NCBI GenBank assembly: GCA_005406025.1
Contig: BGZK01001466.1
Span: forward strand, 1-64,000
Reading direction: 5' to 3'
Length of the DNA: 64,000 nucleotides
From: Eumeta japonica
Taxonomy: Eukaryota > Arthropoda > Insecta > Lepidoptera > Psychidae
The position numbers and the translations under genes were made by a program. The notes beneath the pieces were generated by a model. That model was not told the DNA's origin and searched no databases. It saw only the letters and a program-made list of their open reading frames with translations. Of this stretch, positions 19,991 through 30,888 are shown in pieces. Numbering within the stretch: the first letter of the stretch is position 1; every line of letters begins with the position of its first letter.

Positions 19991-21889
19991 TATTACATGT
20001 AACATAAAATGTTCGCCTAAATAACTGAGACTTGCAGACGGACTTATGCAATGAAACTACGAGGATTTTTTAAAATATTTTTGTCTATGGAACCCTAAAA
20101 GAAATGTCCCACTTTGCAACGTAATGGCCGAAGGGCAAAAAGGTTGGGTCCCCGTAATTCAATTTTAAAGTTAGGTTGGGGCTCCTAGAGGTCAAGGTTG
20201 ATAAGTCGCATCGTCCCAAAACTGCACAACCGAACTTATAACATTTTCTAAATATTATTCTCCAGAGGCGGTACAATTTAAAAACGTCAAGTTAAAAATT
20301 TTGGCTTACAAACAAATTATATTGTGACAAGCACATATTCCTTCTTTGCTTTGTGCGGTTGGGTAAAAATTATTGATACCACTTATACACATGTATTTTA
20401 ATAACCCGTCATTGTAAAAGTGTCCCATACATTCATTTGTTTCTCTTTGATTTCATATGATTCTACGATGAATTTTTTTGATTAGAAAAAAAAACGAAGT
20501 AGTGGTATTTCAAATTAACACCAGAGAATGGAAATGAAATTCTTATTCTTTTAAAAATTTAAGAAAAAGTGAATTAATCAAAAGTATATGGACTTTTAAA
20601 ATATGATAAAATAATTTAATGTTTTCCACTTATATTTTTAATCATGTCATTGTGACGTCACAAGTTAAGATATAATGTACTCAATGAGACACTATTGTTA
20701 TAAATAAACTATATTAAGTAAATATAGTAAACGATAAACCTAAAAACCAATATATAATAAATTATAAACCTATAAATAACAAACAATAAATGTTATAAAT
20801 CATAAAGTAATAAACCAGTAGTGACGTTTATACTAAGAGTAATAATATTGCACCCGTTTTTGTTGCGTGCAAAACACTTTTTGTGAATTGTATTATAATT
20901 TCCATGTGAATTAAATGTTGATTTGAAACAAATGAAAAAATATTCGAAATTTTTTATTTAACGTCTTCTTAATGAATATTGTAGTATGTGATTGTTTTAT
21001 GTTATAGTATTTCATAATTTTACAAAAAAGAACATCAAATACTATTGTATACATATAGAAAATAAGATTTCCGCTTGTGTATATTTGTTATATTAAATTT
21101 CATATTAAAATTTAAAGTTTTAAAAAAATTAAAGTATTTTCTTTAAATATTCTTCTATTGATATCCAAACTATCGAAAAAGTTATAACTGAAATTGTAAT
21201 ATGAATATAATTTTCCAGGCCTAAAACTAGCAAGCAAATCGACATCCATGAGTTAGATGATTCTTAATCTTCCAATAAATATTATCGAAAATCGTTGTTT
21301 TGTTAAGGACAAATAGGTGAAGAGCGATTTCTCGGAGGCGAACAAAGAAAATCCTTAAAGGTCTAAACATACGGGAAGGGACGACAAGAAACAAGGGCTC
21401 AAAAGGGCCTACAAGGATGACGTTTTATTGCATATTCCATTGCTTGTGTGTGTATGCGACTTATATGACGTTGCATTTAAAAGAATTTATTTCTAGAGCA
21501 CTCGAGCCTCTTATAGTAGGCATTAGACGAAAGCTGAAACTGTGTTGTGTTAGATTTTATTTATCCCACCAGCGAGGTGGTGCGCTCTCGTAATCTCCTT
21601 ACATTATACATTGAGGATCTTGGATTTTAAACATTTGACGCTGGCTCATTTCGGGTTGGGGGTCACCGAGGAAGTTATCCTCATAGCACTGAGGACAACT
21701 TCTTTGGTGACGACGTCCAGAACGTATTGGTTGGTGTGCTCTCCGAGGCACGTGGTGAGTGGTTTGCTTTGACGGATGTTAAGAGCTTATCGGCCACTTG
21801 CTTGTATTCGAAACACTTGTTATGTGTTTGAAGATCCTGATTTCGGATGAAGAACTATTATAACGATGGTTTCCTTCACCACTGCAGTT
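19991..21889. other. AT-rich presumed intron
   Basis: 20080-20280 has a less AT-rich stretch with GGAACCCTAAAAG, the mirror of a retroposon tail. TGACGTCA occurs at 20653-20660 within TGTGACGTCACA. 20700-20840 is a run of ATAAA-type units. 21590-21840 is of balanced composition without an identified feature. Confidence 0.35.
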
Positions 21890-22380
21890 TATTATATTAT
21901 AAATGTGACAGTTTGTTTATTTGGATGTTTCTTATTCAGTCAGGCTTTAACAGCTGAACAGAATCAGCTGAAACTATACGGTAATATAAGTCATACATCA
22001 GAATAACATATATCATCTAGGCTATAATTTATGAATATGCATACTTCTGCCCGCAGCTTCGTTTGCGCGATCGTAGAACTAATTCTTTACATACATCGAT
22101 TGATTATTGTCAACAACAATGTTGAAGAGAGGTCCAAGTTCAACATTAGTTTGTAACCGGAATCGTAAGGATGGCCGGGGTCGGGATCAAGGGCATAATT
22201 AAAATCGTTTCATAATAATAAATAGCGGAATTACGTGAGTTTTCGGTGTAAGCAGTGGTTTATTTTGCTATGGAATCGATAACGAATCGAAATCGAAATC
22301 ATGGTTGATAACTTAACCGATCGATGTTAAAATGGAATGAAATCGGTGCACGCCCACACGGCCGGAGCCGAGGGTGAATT
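21890..22380 (+). repeat. Family C repeat
   Basis: Parallel to 8880-9345 along its length: CAGTCAGGCTTTAACAGCTG start, GCAGCTTCGTTTGCGCGATC centre, GTTTCATAATAATAAATAGCGG and the end CACACGGCCGGAGCCGAGGG. The longer spacing shows small insertions. Confidence 0.8.
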
Positions 22381-22989
22381 GTGTATATTTTGGAGTGAGA
22401 CAGAAACTAGAACGGAACTGAAATCGGTATCAAAAGCGGAACCAGAACTGAAACAGGAGGAAGGAACAGTATCGTGGTCGTGGCTGACGAAAGAATGCAT
22501 TTGATGTCCACGTGGACGGACCCGCGGGTAATAACTAGTTATTATATGAATACATAAATGGCTTAGTAAAACGTAGGTCGGGGTATGAACTCGCATGCTA
22601 TGTAATTTTTGCTTATTCTACTATACTATCTGGTCCTTAAAATGTGATGTGAAAATCTTTTTGGGCGGACCGTTCGGTAGTTATAGTGTTTCCCGACTTC
22701 GCACATCCGTTATGAGACCTATTTACTGTTTTTGACCGGACTCACCTGTTTTGGTGTGATTTGTCAAGTATTATTGAGTTAAATTAGTGAACATGCTTAA
22801 GATAATTGCTCGTTATATGTGGGTTCAGTGAAGGTTACTTTATAATTCTTAGTCAGTCATTCAAATTTTTTCTCCTATCCAAAATTCATAAATGGTCCTC
22901 AACATACAAACCTTTGGAGTATAGTAGCGATCGATTCCTAGAGAATTACAGCTCTCATATTTACGATTAACGTAAATAACTCAAAGGTG
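22381..22989. other. Presumed intron, nothing firm
   Basis: 22380-22500 continues with GAAACAGGAGGAAGGAACAG-like units related to the family C core, then unrelated AT-rich sequence. Confidence 0.3.
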
Positions 22990-23440
22990 ACGCGCTATTT
23001 GGATTTCTACACTTCAACGTCAAAATAGCATGTCATGTTCGACGTGCGTTTTCCAAATAAACAAACGCACGAGTCCGCACTCTATTTCGGTTACGCTACA
23101 GCGGTGTCGACACGTCACGTCACGGCACGGCGGACGACGAAGGCCGCCGTGCCGTCGCGTGTGCGACGTCCCTTACGAAACTAATAACTTCGGCGCCGCT
23201 GCGAGGCCCGCATTCCCAGGAGTTATTGCGCGTCCTCACACTGAGCGGTGTCTTATTATACGGCCGCGTCCCGAGACGCCGGATACACCCTCCGAAGCTC
23301 GCGGCACTCCACTTCAACGTCCGCACTCGATTCGGCCTCTTCGCCTTTTCCATCGAGATCCCGCGAGACTCGCGCGCATGCGTTTGTTGACGAAGACCAG
23401 AGCTATGCTAAAGTTTTCGTCCACACGTGACAGTCTGTAG
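22990..23440. promoter_or_regulatory. CpG-rich island
   Basis: One of the most GC-rich stretches, with CACGTCACGTCACGGCACGG, CGCCGTGCCGTCGCGTGTGC and many CpG. Three overlapping frames are open on both strands (136, 77 and 60 codons) simply because stop codons are rare at this composition; none has recognisable domains or splice sites. An alternative promoter inside the long Dgk intron is the simplest reading; not shown. Confidence 0.35.
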
Positions 23441-23599
23441 CTCATCAATTTAGTCGTGGGCGCATCTGATGCGATTCTATTTTTGAGCGTGTATTGTGCA
23501 TTTCATGTAGTTGAGAAACTCCATCAAGGAAGCGCGAAAAGCGAAGACCAAACACTGTATAGTTTACTATATTCATAGAAATCAATCAATAATTAATAT

Positions 23600-23757
23600 A
23601 ATGATGCCTAAGCCCCCACATCAGATATCCTATTCCTTCCTAAAAGGCCAGGTAAGCTCAGATGACTCCTCTGAGGTTGCAAATGTTCATGGGGCGGCGG
23701 TGATTACCTACAATCCGGTGGGTCGCTTGCTCATTTGCCCCTTAATTCTATAAAAGA
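23600..23757 (+). repeat. Family A repeat
   Basis: CAGATATCCTATTCCTTCCT, GACTCCTCTGAGGTTGCAAA, GTTCATGGGGCGGCGGTGAT, GGTGGGTCGCTTGCTCATTT and TTCTATAAAAGAAG follow in the family order. Confidence 0.8.
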
Positions 23758-24089
23758 AGCGAAGGCGGAACTCTGTATGGATAGTTACTGACATAGATCC
23801 AAATTTTAAAAGGGAAATTATTTAATACTTTCATAATATAATTATAAAGCACATGATTCTATAAGGCGATGATTGTATATGTATGGGAAGTGGAAAACAT
23901 GCTTCTCGACCATCGACAACGCTATATACATAGACAATGTTTACGTTCTTCTCAAACATGGATGTTGAATTTTTAATACCGTTATTCATTTGAACATTTT
24001 CGTTTCCTAATTGTAGAAACAATAATAGGAACGTTAATCTTCAATAAATTGAAGTACTTGCCCCGAATATCTCATTTTTAGAATTGCAA

Positions 24090-24860
24090 GCCAAAATGGC
24101 AAAACGGAACCCTTATAGTTTCGTCATGTTCGTCCGTCCGTATGTCACAGGCATTTTATTAAAAAAATTATAAGACGTATATTGATGAAATTTAAAGTGC
24201 GTCTTGTATAAGCCACTACTTAGTTTGGTGCCTAAATAACAAAAATAAATATTTCTAGGGGGGGAGGGATACTGCATACATGTAATAGAAGCTGAAGAAA
24301 TTTTTTTCAGAACACGTCAACGACAGTTCTTCTAAAAACACTTTAAGGTGTCTAAGCAATTTTTCCGATTACGTGAATAATTTCGGAAATAATCGCTCCG
24401 AAAGTTGCAAAAATTGTGTCCCCTCCTCTATTTTCTAAATCGTATGTCCCCCCCTCTATTTTCTAAATAGTTTGTCCAAAAAATATGACAAAAATAACGA
24501 AGGTAATGTTTTATACTTAAATACTTTCAACGAAAATTATTTTGAACGTGCTGGGGTATATCGTTTTTGAGTTATTGACGAAAAACTGCGTTTCTCAACA
24601 AAAGGACCTAAGTGCCATGAAGATACGATTCTTTGCTGATGCATTTTACTTTACACTAGTTTAATGATAATAGTAGACATACCTACTTGTTTTTATAATT
24701 ATAGGCGTCTAAAGTGTTTTTAACTGTTCTGTGCTGGGAAACATGAAAAAATTGTAACAACGTATCTTTTTTCATCTGTAGTGCATTTAATTGTAATAAT
24801 GGCTTCAGAACCCTATAATGAGCACGTTCCGACATGCTCTTGGCCAATTGTTTTATTTGC
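24090..24860 (+). repeat. Family E repeat (about 770 bp)
   Basis: Shared with 51360-52740. Common blocks: TGTATAAGCC near 24210, AATAAATATTTCTA, CTGTATGTCC-type pieces, TTATTTTGAACGTGCTGG, CTCAACAAAAGGACCTAAGT and the end GGCTTCAGAACCC, CCGACATGCTCTTGGCC. 24417-24480 holds a local duplication of CCCCCCTCTATTTTCTAAAT. The 76-codon - frame 24683-24913 overlaps its end and is not a gene. Confidence 0.75.
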
Positions 24861-24954
24861 GTCACAACGCGATACGCATTTCCCAGCTCGGTACCGATGT
24901 ATATGAACTTCACTTTGTTCTGAAGACCAATTCTGTATACATAAAGCTATTTAG

Positions 24955-25075
24955 TAGGTGTCGTGACGTCGTCAAAATCACGTCAAGGTGAGATAAGTTG
25001 CCGGCGTTCCCGCCGACGTATTTTTGACGTCTTAAAAATATCAATTGAGTCGTTTTAAGTTTACAGAATTGGTTT
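24955..25075 (+). repeat. Family F repeat (about 115 bp) with CRE-like ends
   Basis: Order: CGTCGTCAAAATCACGTCA, a GC-rich centre GCCGGCGTTCCCGCC, TTTTTGACGTCTTA, then CAATTGAGTCGTTTTAAGTT. Copies at 28855-28970 and 33745-33860 share all parts. The two GTCAAAATNACGTCA-type arms are inverted, so the unit is a small foldback. Confidence 0.7.
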
Positions 25076-25304
25076 GCTTGACGAGTGCTTACTCTATTGA
25101 GGCATCGTTTTCCCGTAATATGTTTGCCTCACGGGCTCGTCTCAGCATACAAACCTGTGACGCAATAAGAATTAATATATACAATACTACAAGCGATTCG
25201 GTGACAGTTGTGTCGGAGAATTTTCAATCGCCCACATGATCTATTTATCGCTGGCCTAAACACATCTATTCGATACATTTATCCCCCATTGACTGTAGAG
25301 TGGT

Positions 25305-25430
25305 TCCTCCTACAAACGTTTTCAGATCTAAGGCCTAGATTTAGCTCTTTACAGCGGCCGAGCGCTGGTCGGGGCTGTGAACGACTGTTATCCGCGACGA
25401 ATTCATTCAGTTCTTCGGTACACGGAGCTA
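25305..25430. other. Short CpG-rich block
   Basis: CTTTACAGCGGCCGAGCGCT and GGGGCTGTGAACGACTG are GC-rich against an AT-rich background and follow an AG preceded by pyrimidines. No frame is convincing as an exon. Confidence 0.2.
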
Positions 25431-25537
25431 AATTGACTTTAGTTAAAAATACAATAATAAATTCGTCCTTGGTCAGGGATTACCACTTAAGTACTGAATA
25501 AGCTTAATATATGCAATATTTTATTATTGATTTCTTG

Positions 25538-25539
<2 letters not shown>

Positions 25540-25562
<23 letters not shown>
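25540..25562. repeat. (TA)n microsatellite
   Basis: About eleven uninterrupted AT units. Confidence 0.95.
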
Positions 25563-25570
<8 letters not shown>

Positions 25571-25582
25571 TGGTATTTTAAA

Positions 25583-25680
25583 AACGGTCTAACGATTTCG
25601 ATGTAAACTTATGCTTTGATAAAGATTTTTAAGTTTGTCTATATAGGTGCTTTTTTAGTCAGATTGAGCAATTTTCAGTA
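25583..25680 (+). repeat. Family H repeat fragment
   Basis: ATTTCGATGTAAA, CTTTGATA and AAGTTTGTCTATATAGGTG occur in the same order at 63480-63575. Confidence 0.6.
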
Positions 25681-25759
25681 GGGGAAAAACCTTATGAGTT
25701 CTCGTGATAGATATTCTAATGTTGGTAACGTATACGTGAAAAATATATATTTAAATTAA

Positions 25760-27250
25760 TTCAATTCCAACATTATCATTGTACCGTTTGAATGAAAAGC
25801 CTTAAATTTTGCAATCCCAAACTTAATATTTGACTAACGCTAATGATTTTTATTTACAAATTATTTTATTTTACTATTACAATTTTTGATATACAATCAA
25901 TTTGAAAGATCCAAAGAAATCACTCTTATCTTTAAGTTTAAACTTCGCCGGTAATCCCCAACGACTACTTATTATATTTTTTTTTTCAAATTTTGCTTTA
26001 AAAACCGTATCGTTCAGTTTTAAGATGTTTGCGATGTTGCTGTGCTATACTGCACTATATGACACAAATTAGTGTCACTACGTGACCTTATTAAAGTGAG
26101 ATCGGTTGCAGATAAATTATGCATATTATGTGGTGCATATACGTCGTATTATGATGTTTATGGTTGAAGATGAACATAAGCAATTTTGTCCGTGGAGAAT
26201 TACCACAGCACAGGTGTCAATTTCAAACGTGGAGTAGAACATTACGAGAATATGTTTGCGACCGTCTGTTAAGTTGTAGTATTCGAGAATAATTAAAGTA
26301 AGATAACTTTATGAGTTAAACTTTACGACCAAGGTAGAGATCTTTATTTAACATACCCATCCGCTCTGGATTCCGGCCATTTAGTGGCGCAACCGAATCT
26401 TTGACGAGAAATTTCTCACGGAGCAACACGTAATACAATACGATGCAGTAGGAAAGTCAGGTGGCCTAAGGCACTTGAGTTTATGCCGTTCATCAAATAA
26501 CGCACCGCATACCATATTATAATCCTCGCGCGAGTTTTAAATGCGCAATCAGTTCGAGTGTCGATAGCAGAAGTTATCTAAGTTATTGGGGGTGTTATCT
26601 CGTCCCGGAGGGCCTGTCCGTTCGTACTTGCGATACGTTTGTTAGTTCTGACGGCTTTTGTTGCATCAAATCTGCAGTATATTAGAGGACATTTTTCGCC
26701 TGCGATTGGATGATCATCGAAAGATCGCTTTCTGCATTCCGAATAACGACTGCCGGGTCCGGTGTTTGTCGTCTCGCCGCTGAGACAGTTCACCCGTAAT
26801 TAACACGCTTTTATTAACTTCACCTGTTTGTTTGTATGTATGTATGTTTGTAACTCTCCTTTGGCGGCCGCTGACTCCAAACTTGTCCTTCTATAAATCC
26901 TCCCTAAATGTGGTAAAATAATAAATACTTAAGTATTTCCGACAATCAAAAGGCTATAATAAATAAGATGCTGGACATACATGATAATTAAGAAATAAAT
27001 TTAGAATAAAATCATTCAATCAAAAACATTCTAATTGAATTAATATTAAATTCAATTTGAATGAATATTAAATTCAATTTCAAATAAAACGTTAAACTCT
27101 GAATTGTTTTAGAATTTATCACTGCAAATTTTCTCTTTAGTTCAAAACAAATCTGACTACTGTCCGCCCTCTGTTGGAGATTCTCTATACTACCTGCTTC
27201 AGTCTCATTTTGAAATTTGACACCTCAAATTTTATTATCGAACGCTAAAA
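25760..27250. other. Presumed intron, single-copy in the window
   Basis: 26340-26800 has balanced composition; a 71-codon - frame there (26578-26793, containing GPGSRYSECRKRSF) has no recognised domain or splice context. 26820-26850 has TGTATG units; 27040-27100 repeats TTCAATT(T/G)GAATGAATATTAAA words. Nothing else seen. Confidence 0.3.
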
Positions 27251-27257
27251 GTGGAAA

Positions 27258-27500
27258 ATAAATATAGTTTGAAAAACTAAAAACACCTTTTATAGTGGAA
27301 TAAACTAAAAAGTGAAAATAATTTGAATATAGAAATAATTAATGAACCAACAATAAATATTAGTTGTGAAAAAGCGTGGGGTGCTACATGTTTGTCCGTT
27401 CTTGAAAAGCGGCCCATTCATTCAATAATTATTTTCTACTTTTAGTTTATTCCACTATAAAAGCGTGTTTTTTAGTTTTTTCAAACTATATTTATTTCAA
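27258..27500. repeat. Foldback element with about 75-bp arms
   Basis: The left arm (27258-27330, GAAAATAAATATAGTTTGAA, then TTTTATAGTGGAATAAAC) and right arm (27427-27500) are inverted copies with roughly one difference in eight. The loop (27331-27426) contains GCGTGGGGTGCTACATG. It is a MITE-like palindrome without target duplication found. Confidence 0.75.
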
Positions 27501-27529
27501 CGCTGATCGAGTGAGCCCCGACGTAGAAC

Positions 27530-27790
27530 TCCGCTGGCCCGGTGCGTGTTTTGAGCCGTTGACGACCTTCGTCAATGGCGTAATAACGTCCGCTATCCAC
27601 GGCCGACGGCTTGACGCGCGCTCTAAGACACGTAAGAGTGGTTTGATATGAGGTAATTTAAAAGCTAATTGGTCATTCGCCCGCGGTTAAAACAGAACCC
27701 GGTTTCTTTTGATGCGAAGGCGACGCTATTAATCGCCGTGCCACAACGGCTTCCAGTAATGAGTAGATTCCTCGAAAGCCTCCATTAGGA
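27530..27790 (+). repeat. Family D repeat
   Basis: Shares with 14540-14710 the ACGTCCGCNNNC..CCGACGGCTT block, AATTGGTCATTCGCC, a CAGAACCCGG word and the end CGCTATTAATCGCCGTGCCA with CAACGGC. It may be a SINE of tRNA origin. Confidence 0.55.
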
Positions 27791-27889
27791 TAATAGATAT
27801 ATCTGAAGTTCTGTGCTAGGACCTTAAGGATTTTTGGCCCTATATTCACTGGTAATCTTTAGAGGGTCTTGGTCATTTTCCTTTCCTTT

Positions 27890-28120
27890 TGGAAAATAGC
27901 TGGCCCAGTATGGAGCCGATTAGCAAGAGATAGGGACAAGTGGAAATCTTTGGAGGAGGCCTTTGTCGACAGACAAGCTGTTCAACAAAAGCAACCAGTT
28001 GCCGACTAAATTAAATTTAAATGAAGTTAGAATGTAGTTAGTTAGCAAGTAAGAAGGCATGTACCAAATACTGTAAAAAGAAACTGCAATAAAGGCTATT
28101 TTATTTTATTTATTCAATTA
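27890..28120 (+). mobile_element. 3' end of a second non-LTR retrotransposon
   Basis: In frame from 27911 the sequence reads WSRLARDRDKWKSLEEAFV and then DRQAVQQKQPVAD to a stop at 28007-28009. This is the typical C-terminal tail of a non-LTR reverse transcriptase ORF, where W-R-A-DR--W--LEEA is widely conserved. An AATAAA signal follows at 28089-28094, then a TTTTATTTTATTTATT tail. Only the last 100 codons or fewer survive. The clade (RTE-like or R1-like) cannot be told. Confidence 0.75.
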
Positions 28121-28224
28121 TTATTAAGTGGTAATGTAGAGGACTTGTCAGTACTACAACCACAGTTCTGAACGTTACATTCATTGAGTTCGATATATGT
28201 CTAATAATCGCCTTCAAATTAAAA

Positions 28225-28372
28225 CTCAAATAAAACTTTATTTCGTAGGTCATCAATACAATTATACTTTAAATACGTTACAATATTTTAAGGATTCACA
28301 TTTCGCTGATTCACCACTCGTTCGGAAGACGAGTATCCCTCAAGGAGATCGAACGAGATACTTTATAGTCAG
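28225..28372 (-). mobile_element. 3' end of a non-LTR retrotransposon copy
   Basis: On the - strand it ends with an AATAAA signal (28243-28238) preceded by the structured block: CTCGTTCG (28317-28324) pairs perfectly with CGAACGAG (28350-28357), enclosing the CCCTCAAGG word. It is a different subfamily from 2700-5040 but with the same terminal motif. Confidence 0.65.
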
Positions 28373-28854
28373 GCACAACAGGGGCACGACCCACCTGCGT
28401 AAAACACTGCACACGTGTATCACGCGTAACGTGCATTACGCGTAACGAGCCGGTCGTAATGCATGCTGCACCAGTTGTTACTTGCAAACGGATACCACGG
28501 CCACACATTTTAAAGCTGTCACCGGAGCGACCTTTAGTTTTTTTGGTGCGGTGTAAGTTTTACTACATCCGGTCCATAAATAAGGAACTTGAAAGTGTAG
28601 ACCCATCTTCTTCCGTTTTCACTACACGGATCCAGATTCTTGGGATCCTTTGTTTCGTACTAGCACCGCACGGCTTTTGGTGTTGCGAGGGTCGTTCAAA
28701 ATCACGTGCCCGGGACAAGTAGATGGTGCAACGGATCACAGATTAATTCTGAAGAGTCACGCGCGCGTCATCCGACCAAAGGGCGAGGCGAATTCAGCGG
28801 TGCAAAAGTTACCATCAGAACAATTCTGTAAACTTAAAACGGTTCATTTGATAT
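28373..28854. other. Balanced-composition stretch, unassigned
   Basis: Contains CACGCGTAACGTGCATTACG, CGCGTAACG (about 28420-28446), a local palindromic duplicate, and 65- to 87-codon frames on both strands, none with recognised motifs or splice context. Confidence 0.25.
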
Positions 28855-28970
28855 GTTTATGACGTCAATATTACGTCGACCGAGGGCGCCCGCCGGTAAT
28901 CCTTATTAATGGGACGTAATTTTGACGTCATATCTATATCGACCGAGCCGTTTTAAATTTATGGAATTGA
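28855..28970 (+). repeat. Family F repeat with two TGACGTCA palindromes
   Basis: TGACGTCA occurs at 28860-28867 and 28923-28930, facing each other around a GGGCGCCCGCCGG centre, then CCGAGCCGTTTTAAATTTAT. The layout equals that of 24955 and 33745. Confidence 0.75.
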
Positions 28971-30565
28971 ACTGCAGATTTGAATTTAAACCTTATCATA
29001 CATCATCTATGCCGTTGTGTACGCGTATGCGACATCCACGATATATTATTTAAGTTTACTTTTAACAAAAAATCATGTTTACGGGTCCAATAAAAACTCA
29101 AAAGTCATCTTATTAGTGACTTTTTGTCAAAATTGAGCTTAAAAAGACCCACTTTTAATAGTTTATTTGACTAAAAAGGTTTTTAATAAAAACGTTACCA
29201 AAATTTCATAAAGCATATAAATAGACTTATTATTCTTCGGTGTAATTAAATAACCCACTTTATAAGCAGATTTTCGTGACAGCTAGTTTTTTTTTAGTAA
29301 TTTCGTTCAAATTTTTCGGTAGACTTTTGTTACTTTAGATTTCATATTTTATGTGTTGGATGAAATAATATGAACGTTGTTTTTTATGTATCTCATATGA
29401 AAATTATTTTTATTGAGCATGTGAAATTATGCACTAAAAGATTGTCATTATTATTGTAAACTCATGCCAATTTTCCAGGCGTGATTGTTTACAATAATAT
29501 AAGCAAAATATTGCTATTTAATATATAAATGTATGATTAACGACAAATGTTTAAATCGTGAGCATTTTATTTAATCTGAAGCAAACGCATAAGTTATTAT
29601 AATAAAAAAAGGTTTTATATTCGGTTATTAAGTAATTAATATAAATCCGCGCCAGTTCATTCAAAAACTCGTACATGGGTAAGTGTAGTGTAGTTAACTT
29701 TGAATTATGCATTAAATTAATTGTGTACAAGAAAAGTTGACATAATAAAATACTAACTATTTAGCAGTTTTGTTTCATGAGCCATATTAAAAAGAGGTTG
29801 CTATTTAAAAAAAAAAGTACCTTAGCACACTTTTTTGTGCTTTGCTATTATGAATAGCATTACCAAGCATCTTTAAAATAACTTAAAATCAGCTGGTTAT
29901 GTATTATGTCCAGCCAAATTATTTCTTAATCTAATTTGAATGGGGTCAGAGTGACGCTATGGGTAACGCATTTTATTTTCCGTATTTAGTCTCAGCAGAT
30001 AAGGGAGGTATACGATATTTTCGTATATTTCTCTTTGAAATTGATTTTAGGATGCATTTTAGTATTAAAAAAATTGGTATCGTACTTTTTATAACAAATA
30101 CTTTTACTTGACATGTCACGTAGTACACTAAAGTTTTTATCAATTTTCTAATTATTGGTCAATAACTGATTGTTACAATCACAATTATTTCAATTTCTGC
30201 CTTCTAGTAATTTCGAAAGGAATAAATTGTAATACGGACAGTGGAAATGTGGCTTTAAGTAATCAACTCTTACACAGCATATATAGCAATTATTATAGCG
30301 ATTATGTATAATATTATTTGTAGCGAGCCTCTTTAGTATCGATAAAACATCGTCACATTCAAGTAAACTAAAAGCAGGGTCCGGCTACCTTAAAATAAGC
30401 ATTACCGTCATCGCTAATTTGCCCTACATCGGCGCGTCCCCACACTATTATATCGAATATACGCACGCGTGCACGTACGCATGCACGGATGCACGTGTGC
30501 ACATATACAAGCACGCGCAGGCACCCAAACACACATGCACGCTCACGCGCACACATACACACAGC

Positions 30566-30570
<5 letters not shown>
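28971..30570. other. AT-rich presumed intron
   Basis: No coding or repeat signal up to 30360. From 30440 to 30570 degenerate CA/CG dinucleotide-rich sequence leads into the microsatellite. Confidence 0.4.

Positions 30571-30622
<52 letters not shown>
30571..30622. repeat. (CA)26 microsatellite
   Basis: Uninterrupted CA units, flanked by imperfect CA/TG repeats. It produces several open frames of 60 to 111 codons on both strands, all artefacts. Confidence 0.95.
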
Positions 30623-30624
<2 letters not shown>

Positions 30625-30697
30625 ACACATACATGTATGTGTATGTGTGCGTATTTACGTATGTATAATGTCTTTTATATCTTTTGACAATTTACAG

Positions 30698-30888
30698 GAC
30701 CGGACAGTATCTCTGAGGCAGGGAGCGGCGAGCGGTATAGTCCGACTCGAGTAAAAAAACTCGTCGATCAATTCACCCGTGTTTATCGGGATCGACCCTC
30801 GTACCGGCCGGTTCCGATGCGGCGTCCCTCACCGCCGAGCCACCGTCCCCAAACACAGCCTTCACTTGTACAGTCCCGTGTAAATTGA
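30698..30888 (+). CDS. Candidate 3'-terminal or alternative exon, unidentified
   Basis: After a good acceptor (TCTTTTGACAATTTACAG up to 30697) one frame stays open for 62 codons to a TGA at 30886-30888. It starts (x)GA CCG and reads PDSISEAGSGERYSPTRVKK, LVDQFTRVYRDRPSYRP, VPMRRPSPPSHRPQTQ and SLVQSRVN. The start looks globular or helical, the rest proline- and arginine-rich. GC rises sharply here. The phase does not fit a splice from either Dgk exon (from 15244 it would give an immediate stop; from 18049 a different, short frame), so it would belong to another transcript. The opposite strand (30964-30773) is also open for 63 codons with a possible GTGAAT donor, so strand is uncertain. Family not recognised. 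Confidence 0.35.

Noticed and set aside
23030..23440. 136-codon frame in the CpG island
   Set aside because: Three frames on both strands are open only because the composition lacks stops; no domain, splice site or codon pattern.
30419..30754. 111-, 72-, 88- and 60-codon frames across the (CA)26 tract
   Set aside because: All are translations of dinucleotide repeats (HTHT or CVCV) and open on both strands; no gene.
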